From assembly GCA_013824865.1 (NCBI GenBank), contig PNON01000003.1, positions 35,768 through 99,767 on the forward strand: DNA of 64,000 bases, written 5' to 3'. The position numbers and the translations under genes are program-made. Positions 54,003 through 63,088 of this stretch are shown piece after piece. This DNA is from Anaerolinea sp. (GTDB lineage: Bacteria; Chloroflexota; Anaerolineae; Anaerolineales; Anaerolineaceae). The notes beneath the pieces were generated by a model. The model was not told where the DNA came from, made no database searches, and saw only the letters and a program-made list of their open reading frames with translations. Numbering within the stretch: position 1 is the stretch's first letter; each line of letters starts with the position of its first letter.

Positions 54003-55283
54003 TCATCGACGCAGTAATCGAGAGTTTGGGTCGCCATAGACAGCACTGTCTCCCAGTTCCTCTTCGATACGGATCAGGCGATTGTATTTACTGGTTCGCT
54101 CGCCGCGTACGGGTGCGCCAGTCTTAATTTGACCAGCATTCAAGGCTACAGCCAGGTCGGAGATAATGTCATCTTCTGTCTCGCCGGAGCGTTCGGATAC
54201 CTGGACCGCGTAACCATTTTTAAATGCAAGCTCGGCTGCATCCAATGCCTCAGATAAAGTGCCAATCTGGTTGACCTTCCAAAGAAGCGCATTGGCTGCA
54301 CCAGACTGGATGCCCTTTAGAAGGCGGGCAGGATTGGTCGTGAAAAGGTCATCCCCCACCAATTGGATTCCCAGCTCGGAAGTAAGCTGCGCCCAGCCTT
54401 CAAAGTCATCTTCATACAATGCATCTTCGATGGACACCAGCTTATAAGTTTTGCATAATTCCTTGTACATCGCAATCATCCGCTCACAGGTCAATTTTTC
54501 CCCAGCCAGGTGGTAAAGTTTTGTCTCTAGATCATAGAAATGCGTCGAGGCGCAATCCAGCCCATAGACTACCAGATCAGAATATCCAGCGCGATCGACT
54601 GCCTCGACTATAGCATCCAGAGGCTCTTTGATTCCTTTCATGGGAGGAACGAAACCGCCCTCATCTCCATAATTAATGGCAAACTTCCCATATTTCTTAA
54701 CTAAAATTTTTGCAAGCTCGTCCATGGTTTCTGTAGCAATTTGGAGAGCATGGGATATATTTTGAGCGCCTGTCGGGAAAATGGCAAATTCCTGGATTTC
54801 AAGGTCACCAGAGGCATGTTTTCCACCGTTGATCAGGTTGAATAACGGCACTGGTATGACATAGGCGTGGTTGTTAATATACCGATAAAGAGGCATACCA
54901 CAGGCAGCTGCTCCGGCGCGCGCCACAGCCAAAGAAACTCCAATAATTCCATTTGCCCCAAGCACTGACTTATCCGGCGTGTTATCCAGATCCTGGCGCA
55001 TAATATTATCCAATTCCCGCTGGCAGGTGGCATCCTTGCCAACCAACGCAGGGGAGATGATTTCATTTACATTTTTTATCGCTTTTCGGACACCCATACC
55101 GTGATAACGCTTTTCCCCATCTCGCAACTCGAAGGCTTCATGAGTACCAGTAGACCGTCCTGCTGGGACTGCCGCCCTGCCGGTTATATTGTTTTCCAGG
55201 AGAACATCCACTTCTAGCGTTGGTAAACCACGGCAGTCGATGATTTCTCTGGCGTGAACTGATTGGATTTTAAAGTTGATCAT
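54003..55283 (-). CDS. eno: Enolase, divergent paralogue
   Basis: 426 residues, full length. Metal and catalytic residues are kept: EIQEF, GDEGGF, GLDCAS, SIEDAL, VGDDLF, LLWKVNQIG and GQIKTGAP. Three conserved positions differ: the PSGASTG loop is PAGRSTG (Ser to Ala and Ala to Arg), the ISHRSGETED motif is VSERSGETED (His to Glu), and SIEDPL is SIEDAL. It is likely still a 2-phosphoglycerate dehydratase, but perhaps with changed kinetics or substrate. Starts at ATG 55283 behind GGAGG. It lies upstream of the glycerate kinase on the same strand. Confidence 0.88.
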   Translation of the reverse strand: MINFKIQSVHAREIIDCRGLPTLEVDVLLENNITGRAAVPAGRSTGTHEAFELRDGEKRYHGMGVRKAIKNVNEIISPALVGKDATCQRELDNIMRQDLDNTPDKSVLGANGIIGVSLAVARAGAAACGMPLYRYINNHAYVIPVPLFNLINGGKHASGDLEIQEFAIFPTGAQNISHALQIATETMDELAKILVKKYGKFAINYGDEGGFVPPMKGIKEPLDAIVEAVDRAGYSDLVVYGLDCASTHFYDLETKLYHLAGEKLTCERMIAMYKELCKTYKLVSIEDALYEDDFEGWAQLTSELGIQLVGDDLFTTNPARLLKGIQSGAANALLWKVNQIGTLSEALDAAELAFKNGYAVQVSERSGETEDDIISDLAVALNAGQIKTGAPVRGERTSKYNRLIRIEEELGDSAVYGDPNSRLLRR

Positions 55284-56160
55284 TTTGGTTCCTCCATTTT
55301 GTAAATATAAAATATAGTCTACTCCGATTTTATAGAAGAGCAGACTTTGTTGTCGATGGACGACGATCTTACTGGATTTTATGTTACCCGAATTTATATA
55401 TTTGTCAATTAGCTGCAATAAGGTGGTTACAGTAAGAAAAACACATAGAAAGGATCACAAAAAGACAGGGTTCCAATCAATATTAAAGTTGGTGTAAACT
55501 CAAGAAAGACAAGGAACACTCAAATGACAGCAAAAACTGTCCAAAATAGTAAAACCATGTATTTTGACAAAGAGGAAATAAAGTACCTAAATGGTGTTGA
55601 AAAACAAGAAGCCAATTAATTGGCTAAACTGAGGTAAACTAATACAATCATTGCATCTCGTAATCAAGAGCTGGAAATGAACTAAGAGCGATACCTAGAG
55701 AAGGATCACCACTATAGAGAAGTGGTTTCATCGACCACTGGCAATCTGATTCAAGGTGATGCATCAATCCACAAGGAGTCCCTCTATGCAGATGATAAAT
55801 GACCTTTGATACATCCTTTGATAACTATAGTCATATGATACTGCATGACGGTCTAGTGGATTTTTTGACCTGTTGGCTTTTTTCCAAATAGCACAGTACC
55901 TACGACATGCGTAATTTATGGGATCCCAGTGAGGTATAATGTCGATAAACTATTTTTCTTCCGCTTTATACAAAACTGTGACACGATTTGGAGAAATCAT
56001 GTATTATGCACGGACGACGCGAATATCCAGTACCGAGAAAGTATTTGTTTGCCAGCATGAAAGCGTGCGCTCAGATATGATCACAAAGGGTAAGCCTCTT
56101 GGCCGTGGATTATTTTAGTTTCAGATGTTTTGGCGAATCGGGCTATACTAAAGTCAACTT
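55284..56160 (+). other. Decayed 0.88-kb region without an intact gene
   Basis: No frame longer than about 45 codons. A 31-codon frame (55524-55619) with an AAGGA site begins MTAKTVQNSKTMYF; the same frame continues past its stop into readable but stop-interrupted text (TNTIIASRNQELEMN), which looks like a broken gene I cannot name. Together with the IS110 remnant and the aminotransferase stump on either side, this appears to be a deletion or insertion scar. Confidence 0.5.
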
Positions 56161-56487
56161 TTAGCAGCAGCTGTCGCCGGAGATGTTTTGAAAGTTATAG
56201 TGGATGAAATCCTGGTAGAGAATGCAAACAAGCTGGGAGTGTACTTCCTTGAACAGTTTAACAGCCAGCACATCAAAGAAGTCCGCGGAAAAGGCTTGTT
56301 GATCGGTGTGGAACTGAATCCATCTGCAGGTGGCGCACGCCATTCTTGTGAAGCGCTCGAACATAAAGGCATCCTGGCAAAAGAAACCCATCATCACGTC
56401 ATCCGTTTTGCTCCTCCACTTGTGATAGACAAAGCCACTATTGATTGGGCTCTGCCCTTCATAAGCGAAGCGCTTCGGATGCCATAA
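56161..56487 (+). pseudogene. C-terminal remnant of an ornithine aminotransferase
   Basis: About 108 residues readable in one frame beginning LAAAVAGDVLKVIVDE and including VRGKGLLIGVELN and HHHVIRFAPPLVIDKATIDWAL, the small-domain end of class III ornithine-oxoacid aminotransferases. The PLP lysine domain and all upstream sequence are missing and a stop precedes the fragment. The reading frame ends normally at TAA. Confidence 0.8.
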
Positions 56488-56533
56488 TTGACTGTCTATT
56501 GGTGCCGCTTCGTCTGAATGAATGGATGGTGCT

Positions 56534-57991
56534 ATGAACCGTGAAGCCAAGATAGTTGCTACCATTGGCCCCGCCTCCAGCAGCGAGGATGTACTCTCCT
56601 CCCTGATGGACGCTGGCGTGAATGTTGTCCGCTTGAACTTTTCTCACGGTACCCATGCTGGCCATTTGTCTGTCATCCAGCTCATCCGTAAGCTGGCTGA
56701 GCAAAAAGGCAAAGCGATTGCTGTATTACAAGATCTACAGGGACCCAAGGTACGCATTGGCGAGATCCCAGGTGGGGAAATGTTCCTAGCATCAGGCGAG
56801 AGTTTGGATGTATACTTCGCCGAGGACCTCGAGTCAGTCCAACCAACTGCTGGCGCATCGGTAAAATGGATCTACATCCCCATCCCCAGTCTTCTCCCGC
56901 AACTGTATACAGGTATGAAAATCCTGTTGGATGACGGCAAGATCGAATTCGCTCTTACAAATATATATCCCGACCATGCTTCCGTTGAAGTAATTTTAGG
57001 TGGCAGGTTGACCTCGCACAAGGGGTTCAACCTGCCAGGAACCTGTCTGGATATACCCGGTTTTACCGAAAAAGATCGGGAAGACCTTCATTTTGGCATC
57101 ACCAATGGCGTGGATTATGTTGCAGTATCATTCGTTCGCACCCCGGCGGATATAGACATCGTCCGCGAGGATATTGCTGCCTTTTCCCAGGGAAGAGTGG
57201 TTATCCCGATCATTGCCAAGCTAGAACGACCGGAGGCGTTGGAGAATCTGGAAGAAATCATAAAAGTTGCTGATGGTGTTATGGTTGCCCGTGGTGATCT
57301 TGGGATAGAACTTTCACCTGAGTTTGTTCCTGTTGCCCAGAAACGCATCATTCGAGCTGCTAATTTAGCTGCCAAACCTGTGATCACTGCCACCCAAATG
57401 CTTGAATCCATGATCACCAATCCACGACCAACCCGTGCTGAGGCTGCAGATGTTGCCAATGCCATTTTTGATGGATCAGATGCAGTCATGCTTTCCGGTG
57501 AAACAGCTATTGGCAGCTATCCTATTGATAGCGTCCGCGTCATGGATGCCATAATTCGGGAGGCAGAAGCCCATTATGCAGATTGGAGTCTCTGTGCGCA
57601 TGAACCGGAGATGGATACCACAGACGATGCAGTTGCTGTGACCCGCGCAGCCCGCGAACTCGCCCGGGACCGAAATGTAAAAACCATTGCCGTATTCACC
57701 CACTCCGGTCGAACTGCCCTATTAATGTCTAAAACCAAGCCCACTGTGCCTGTGCTGGCTTTTACCCCATTGCAAACCACCTATCAACGCATGAGTCTAT
57801 ATCGCGGAGTCACCGCCTGCCTGGTGCCTTTCGCATCCAGCACCGAAATGATGATTGAAACAGTTGATCAGGTTATCTCGAAGCTCTTCCCAGAAATCAT
57901 TGACCAACAGGTCGTCCTGATTTCTGGCTTTCCAGCCAATAAAATGCGGTCCCCAAATTTCGCGTTACTGCATACTGTGGGTGAACTTTAA
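56534..57991 (+). CDS. pyk: Pyruvate kinase
   Basis: 485 residues. N-terminal MNREAKIVATIGPASSSEDVL; KLERPEALENLEEI with the catalytic Lys, MVARGDLGIEL and TATQMLESMI are canonical, and a full C-terminal regulatory domain follows. The start is 56534 rather than 56522 because the family begins directly with R/K-x-K-I-V-A-T. It overlaps the convergent phosphatase by 4 bases. Confidence 0.94.
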   Translation: MNREAKIVATIGPASSSEDVLSSLMDAGVNVVRLNFSHGTHAGHLSVIQLIRKLAEQKGKAIAVLQDLQGPKVRIGEIPGGEMFLASGESLDVYFAEDLESVQPTAGASVKWIYIPIPSLLPQLYTGMKILLDDGKIEFALTNIYPDHASVEVILGGRLTSHKGFNLPGTCLDIPGFTEKDREDLHFGITNGVDYVAVSFVRTPADIDIVREDIAAFSQGRVVIPIIAKLERPEALENLEEIIKVADGVMVARGDLGIELSPEFVPVAQKRIIRAANLAAKPVITATQMLESMITNPRPTRAEAADVANAIFDGSDAVMLSGETAIGSYPIDSVRVMDAIIREAEAHYADWSLCAHEPEMDTTDDAVAVTRAARELARDRNVKTIAVFTHSGRTALLMSKTKPTVPVLAFTPLQTTYQRMSLYRGVTACLVPFASSTEMMIETVDQVISKLFPEIIDQQVVLISGFPANKMRSPNFALLHTVGEL

Positions 57992-59267
57992 TCCTTGGGG
58001 GGTGTTTCGCGCCGATGAATTGCCAGGATGGTCACATCATCCGATGGGGTCTCTGAACCTTGGAATAGAACCAAAGCTTTTTCAATCGAATCAAGGATTT
58101 GCTCCGGTTCATTGCCGTCAGCGTTGAAGATGGCTGCTTCCAGGCGTTGATCACCAAAATAATCTGTTGCAGTACTGGCTTCCGTTACACCATCGGTGAA
58201 CAGGATCAAACTATCCCCATGCCTAAAATGAAATGTGTGTCCTTGCAGGGTGAGATCTTCCATGATCCCAAGCGGCATGCCGCCTTTCAACAGTTTTTCC
58301 AATCGACCATCCGGATGACGGCAAATGGGCAAATTATGGCCAGCGTTGGAATAGATAAACTCACCATTCTTGTGGTCAAGGATTCCCAGGAACGCGGTAA
58401 TGAACATTCCATGTGGCGTGTCTCTCAACAGCAGTTCATTTACTCTGTAAAGAATCTCTGCCGGGTTATCCACTTGCTGACTGACCGTACGCAGCAAAGT
58501 ATGGGTAACAGTCATATACAAGGCTGCTGACATACCCTTATCGGTTACATCCGCCACCAGGATGGCTATCCTCCCATCAGGCAGGGTGAAGGCATCGTAG
58601 AAATCACCGCCTACTTCGCGGGCAGTCCGCCAGCAAACATCCATCTTCCATCCGGGTGGCACAGGCAGTTCAGCTGGTAAGAAGGTCTTCTGGATATTAC
58701 GGGCAATCACTAGCTCTCTCTCCAACTGTTCCCGGATCGCTTCTTTGCTTTGCAATTGGGAATTCTGAATGGCTAGAGCTGTTTGCTGGGCAATGCCAGT
58801 TAGGAGTTCCAATCTCTTTTGAAAATAAACCTTGTCTTTTCCCGGTCCTTTACCACAAGTGCACCATAGAATTCGTTCTTCACCGAGAGCGGGATGCCTA
58901 TCAAAAGGGATTTTGTGTTTTGTGTGTGCAGGTAGGCGGACGCATCCTCTGGTTGATCCACCCGGGTCCAGCACAGCGGTTGGTCTGATTCCGCTGCTGA
59001 AATCAAAATCCCGCTTGGCTTGTTGGATTTATGCACGCGCTCCAAAAGCGGGAATTGAAGAGCCGATACTTCTTCCATGCCTGCATCTTTCAGTACCTGT
59101 CGCTTAATCCCGTTGAACTCAACAAGACGAAAGTGGCTTCCTTGAGAGTCACATAGGTAGATCATGCAAATTTCAGAACCAACCAGGATGGGGGTAATCT
59201 GAACAATCGAAGCAAACAAATCACCCAGATCATTTGAACTGACAATTGTTTGCGTAATCTTATACAA
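57988..59267 (-). pseudogene. GAF-SpoIIE (PP2C) phosphatase split by a frameshift
   Basis: Two overlapping frames together give one protein: an N-terminal GAF domain (59267 to about 58810, ending GALVVKDREKTRF) and a C-terminal SpoIIE/RsbU phosphatase (about 58810 to 57988: KRLELLTGIAQQTALAIQNSQL, ERELVIARNIQKTFLPAE, GGDFYDAF, VADVTDKGMSAAL). A single lost base near 58815, in a T-rich stretch, would restore continuity. The N-terminus is also short, starting at TTG 59267. Either a pseudogene or a local sequence error. Such phosphatases act in partner-switching stress control. Confidence 0.8.
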
Positions 59268-59423
59268 AGCAAGATTCGCGCATTCAACTGTTTGTTCAAT
59301 CGTAGGCTAATGTATTTTTATTACTCCTTACACCATTCATGTGCAATCATTATCTCTATGAAAGAATTACCTTTTTAGGGTGATTCCCGACCTTCCTATC
59401 AATGTGTTGCCAAAGCATCCGAC

Positions 59424-60446
59424 CTAAAACATCATCGCGTTGACTTCATTGAGCACTCGTTCCTCTGGTCTCAATTGGTTAGGTTTCATCCTGTTCAGCG
59501 GTTGTTCTGGCAAATCATACATATCCACCAACGACGGGATGTCGGGTTTGATATACAGCAGCCCGGTGGTCATCCAATTGTTCCGCTGGGCGTCTTCCAG
59601 AATGCGCAGCGCCTGCCATCGGTCTGTGGGGTCATAATCATTCTCCAGTTTCTTAAGGATCACCAGCGAGCCATCATGCATGGTGACTTCCCTGACGGAA
59701 CCTTCTTCAAAATCCTCCACCATGATTTCATCCCGGGGTGGAATGAAAGAGATCTCGTGGAGCGGTGCTTCACGATCCTTGCCCCAGTTATAAGAATGCA
59801 GGCTGCCTTCCTGGTTATTGAAAGTGACACACGGGCTGATGATGTCAATCACCGCAATGCCATTGTGGCTCAGTGCAGCTTTGATTAACTCTTTCACCTG
59901 TTTCGGGTCTCCGGCAAATGACCGAGCCACAAAGGTGGCATTGGATACCAGCGCTTCCATGGCTATATCCACTGGCAGGTATGGGTTGGACCCTTGTTTT
60001 TTGAGCATTAATCCTTTTTCCGCGGTGGCCGAGAACTGTCCTTTAGTCAATCCGTAGACCCCGTTATTTTCCACGATGTACACCATTGGCATATTGCGCC
60101 GCACCAGGTGTTTAAATTGACCCATGCCAATGCTGGCAGTATCGCCATCTCCACTTATACCGATCCCTTTCAGGCTGGTATCCGCGAACAATGTACCGAG
60201 CGCCAGAGAAGGCATGCGTCCATGCAGCCCATTGAACCCAAAAGATCGGCTAAGGAAGTATGTGGGACTCTTGCTTGAACAGCCAATACCGCTGAACTTG
60301 ATGACCTTCTCAGGTTGGATCCCCAACTCAAAGCAAGCGGAGATGATCTGGCTAGAGATGGAATTATGACCGCAACCCTGGCACAGAGTGGAAGGTAAAC
60401 CGCGGAAATCACCTTTGACGTATTCTATCGGGATATTTTGCTCCAT
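59424..60446 (-). CDS. korB: 2-oxoacid:ferredoxin oxidoreductase subunit beta
   Basis: 340 residues. TPP-binding GCGHNSIS, GIGCSSKSPTYFLSRSFGFNGLHGR and GDGDTASIGMGQFKH. The start is 60446: an AGGAGG site lies upstream and the ATG overlaps the alpha stop by one base (TAATG). With alpha it oxidises 2-oxoglutarate or another 2-oxoacid to the acyl-CoA, reducing ferredoxin. Confidence 0.93.
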   Translation of the reverse strand: MEQNIPIEYVKGDFRGLPSTLCQGCGHNSISSQIISACFELGIQPEKVIKFSGIGCSSKSPTYFLSRSFGFNGLHGRMPSLALGTLFADTSLKGIGISGDGDTASIGMGQFKHLVRRNMPMVYIVENNGVYGLTKGQFSATAEKGLMLKKQGSNPYLPVDIAMEALVSNATFVARSFAGDPKQVKELIKAALSHNGIAVIDIISPCVTFNNQEGSLHSYNWGKDREAPLHEISFIPPRDEIMVEDFEEGSVREVTMHDGSLVILKKLENDYDPTDRWQALRILEDAQRNNWMTTGLLYIKPDIPSLVDMYDLPEQPLNRMKPNQLRPEERVLNEVNAMMF

Positions 60447-62260
60447 TATTTCGCCTCCTGTGCCATAATTGTCCGCATGATCCATTTGGCGGACAGCGGT
60501 AAGCCATCATTGTGCGCGATGGAGACCAATTTTCCCGCAAATTGCGGATATGCCATCTGCAATATCTGGTTCATCTGTCCATCCCGATTATTCTCCACCA
60601 CGTAAACCGTGTCATGGCTGGCAATGAAATTCTTCACATCATCACAGAAAGGTACCGCTCGCAAGCGGAGATAATTGAATTTCTTGCCGTCTGCTTTAAG
60701 TTTTGCCCGGGCTTCTTGCACAGCAGGGTCAGATGAGCCGTAGGTGATGAGGGCCCATTTCACTGAACCTTCCTGTTCAATAATTGGCCCAGGAACCAGG
60801 CTGCGGGCAATATTATATTTACGTATCAACCGATCCATATTGGCTTCCCACACTTCCGGATCTTCGCTGTATTGAGCATGGTTATCATGGCCGGTGCCCC
60901 GCGCCATGTACGCGCTGCGCGGATCTAGATTGCCCGGTAAAGTCCGATAAGGGATGGCATCTCCATCCACATCGACATACCTGCCCCACACTCCATCCAG
61001 CCTTTCAAGATCGGCTTCCCATAAAATTTTCCCCCGATCCAGGGGTTGGTCGGGATATTCAAAATTTTTGGTCATCCACTGATTCATACCGAAATCAAGA
61101 TCGGTCATTACAAAAACCAGGGTTTGCAGCCTTTCCGCCAAGTCAAAGGATTTCCAACCAAACTCAAAACACTCTGTCACCGATCCAGGGATCAATAAGA
61201 TATGCTGGGTGTCACCATGTCCCAGGGTGTAAGCCATCATCATATCACTCTGGGCAGTCCTTGTTGGCAATCCAGTGCTTGGACCCACCCGTTGGACATC
61301 CCAGATAACTGAGGGAACTTCCGCGTAGTAAGCCAAACCGGCATATTCTGTCATCAAGCTCAGTCCAGGTCCGGAAGTGGCAGTCATCGCCCGTAACCCT
61401 CCAAACCCCGCTCCAATCACCATGCCGATGGACGCCAATTCGTCTTCTGCCTGGACCACGGCATAAGTATTCTTTCCTGTCTCTGGATCCTTGCGAAATT
61501 GCGGCAGGTACTCGATCAGCGCTTCTGGCAGGGTCGAAGCCGGTGTGATCGGGTACCAGGCCACGAATTGTACCCCGCCAAAGATGGAGCCAAGCGCGCC
61601 AGCGGTGTTGCCATCTGTCATAATATAGCCATCCAGCGGTTTCATCCTTTTTACAACATAGCGGTCTTTCTTTTCCAGGTTTGCTGCAGCCCATTCATAG
61701 GCAGATTTTGCGACAATGTAGTTTGAATCAATCGCTTTCTGCTTGCCCTTAAACTGGAAATCCAACGCCTCAAGGATGGCAGTCATGTCAATACCCAACA
61801 TTTTGGCAAGCATCCCAACATATACCATGTTGGCAATATAATCTCGCAGCGCTGGAGATACATCAGCTTCTTTGGCCAGCGCTTTAACTGGCATCGGGTA
61901 GGTGATAATATCATCGCGGTTAATAGGATGCTTGAAATCGTCTGGGTAAAACAGCACACCGCCAGGGTTGATAAAGGCCAGGTCCTTCTCAAAGGAAGCT
62001 GGATTCATGCAGATAAGAATATCATCCTCTTCCAGACGACCCAGATAGCCATCTTTACTTACCCGGATACTATACCAGGTGGGTAAACCCTGAATGTTGG
62101 ATGGAAACTTATTCTTCCCGGAGATGGGAATGCCCATTTTGAATAGCGCCCGCAGGATGGTGATGTTGGCTGTTTGGCTGCCAGAACCATTGACTGTTGC
62201 AAACGTGATGCAAAAATCGTTAACAATGTCCTTTCCTGCTTCTTTTTGTGTACTGCTCAT
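60446..62260 (-). CDS. korA: 2-oxoacid:ferredoxin oxidoreductase, fused gamma-alpha subunit
   Basis: 604 residues. The first about 190 are the gamma domain (TVNGSGSQTANITILRALFKMG), followed by the alpha domain (YPITPASTLPEALIEYLPQ, TATSGPGLSLMTEYAGLAYYAEVP). The fused order is typical of the KorAB/OorAB type for 2-oxoglutarate. It stands 20 bases after the GntR gene and overlaps korB, forming one operon. Confidence 0.93.
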   Translation of the reverse strand: MSSTQKEAGKDIVNDFCITFATVNGSGSQTANITILRALFKMGIPISGKNKFPSNIQGLPTWYSIRVSKDGYLGRLEEDDILICMNPASFEKDLAFINPGGVLFYPDDFKHPINRDDIITYPMPVKALAKEADVSPALRDYIANMVYVGMLAKMLGIDMTAILEALDFQFKGKQKAIDSNYIVAKSAYEWAAANLEKKDRYVVKRMKPLDGYIMTDGNTAGALGSIFGGVQFVAWYPITPASTLPEALIEYLPQFRKDPETGKNTYAVVQAEDELASIGMVIGAGFGGLRAMTATSGPGLSLMTEYAGLAYYAEVPSVIWDVQRVGPSTGLPTRTAQSDMMMAYTLGHGDTQHILLIPGSVTECFEFGWKSFDLAERLQTLVFVMTDLDFGMNQWMTKNFEYPDQPLDRGKILWEADLERLDGVWGRYVDVDGDAIPYRTLPGNLDPRSAYMARGTGHDNHAQYSEDPEVWEANMDRLIRKYNIARSLVPGPIIEQEGSVKWALITYGSSDPAVQEARAKLKADGKKFNYLRLRAVPFCDDVKNFIASHDTVYVVENNRDGQMNQILQMAYPQFAGKLVSIAHNDGLPLSAKWIMRTIMAQEAK

Positions 62261-62280
62261 ATCTGCTCTCCTGAAGTTTC

Positions 62281-62982
62281 CTATTCAAAACTGCTGGCAC
62301 GCGAAGGCTGTTTTCGTCTGGAAATCAAATCTATGTGGTCAGCAAACGACTTATAACCGCTTTCAATATCTCCCCTGGCAATGGCTTCCACTGTCTTCAG
62401 GTGGAATGCCCACACCTGTTCCAAATACTGCAAATCAGCATACACATCCAATCCCATGGCTTCATAGGCTTGCCAATAAGCTTCCAACAACCCGGTGACA
62501 AATGGATTGTTTAATTTTTGGTACATAAGAAGGTGGAATCTTTTATGTTCTTCGTGCGGAATCTGAGGTGGTTTTCGATGTAATTTATGAAAGGCATCTG
62601 CTATGATCTCATGAAGTTTTCCCACGTCCGAATCGGTGAGCTTGCTGGCTGCTTCCTGCCAGTAAGCAGATTCAAGATGCTTTCGCAAATCTGAAATTTG
62701 CTCAAACGCTGACTTATCATTTTCCAGCGCATAAAATACGCTGGTCATCAAGGTCTTGGTGAAGTTGTACGGAAGTTTTTGGATACCGGTACGTGGACGA
62801 ACCTCGATCAACCCCATGATGCGTGCCACTTCCAGTTGTTCCCTTATCGAAGCAACGCTGATGCCCAACTCCTGACTTAATTCGATCAGAGAGGGTAGCC
62901 GCTCGCTTTCCTCGCTTGAATAATGGCTCAGGTACTGCAAAAAAGCAGATAAATACTGGTTCCTGGATATTTTCGTGATCAT
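62281..62982 (-). CDS. GntR/FadR-family transcriptional regulator
   Basis: 233 residues: winged HTH at about 27-80 (LPSLIELSQELGISVASIREQLEVARIMGLIEVR) and a C-terminal FCD ligand domain with its conserved histidines. It is upstream of korA and co-directional, so it probably controls the oxidoreductase in response to an organic acid. The ribosome site is weak. Confidence 0.88.
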   Translation of the reverse strand: MITKISRNQYLSAFLQYLSHYSSEESERLPSLIELSQELGISVASIREQLEVARIMGLIEVRPRTGIQKLPYNFTKTLMTSVFYALENDKSAFEQISDLRKHLESAYWQEAASKLTDSDVGKLHEIIADAFHKLHRKPPQIPHEEHKRFHLLMYQKLNNPFVTGLLEAYWQAYEAMGLDVYADLQYLEQVWAFHLKTVEAIARGDIESGYKSFADHIDLISRRKQPSRASSFE

Positions 62983-63005
62983 AGGTTTCAGTAGTTACAT
63001 ATGAT

Positions 63006-63057
63006 TAATCTGATTATTCCGACAATATCAGTATAGCAAATATGCCATCAGTGTCAA
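63006..63057 (-). promoter_or_regulatory. Promoter and palindrome of the gntR-korAB operon
   Basis: Minus strand TTGACA (63057-63052), 16 bases, TATACT (63035-63030). The palindrome TAATC-T-GATTA (63006-63016) lies just after the expected start site, in the right place for autorepression by the GntR protein. Confidence 0.65.
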
Positions 63058-63088
63058 GAGTTTTATTAGATTGAATTGCGAAAAATTA

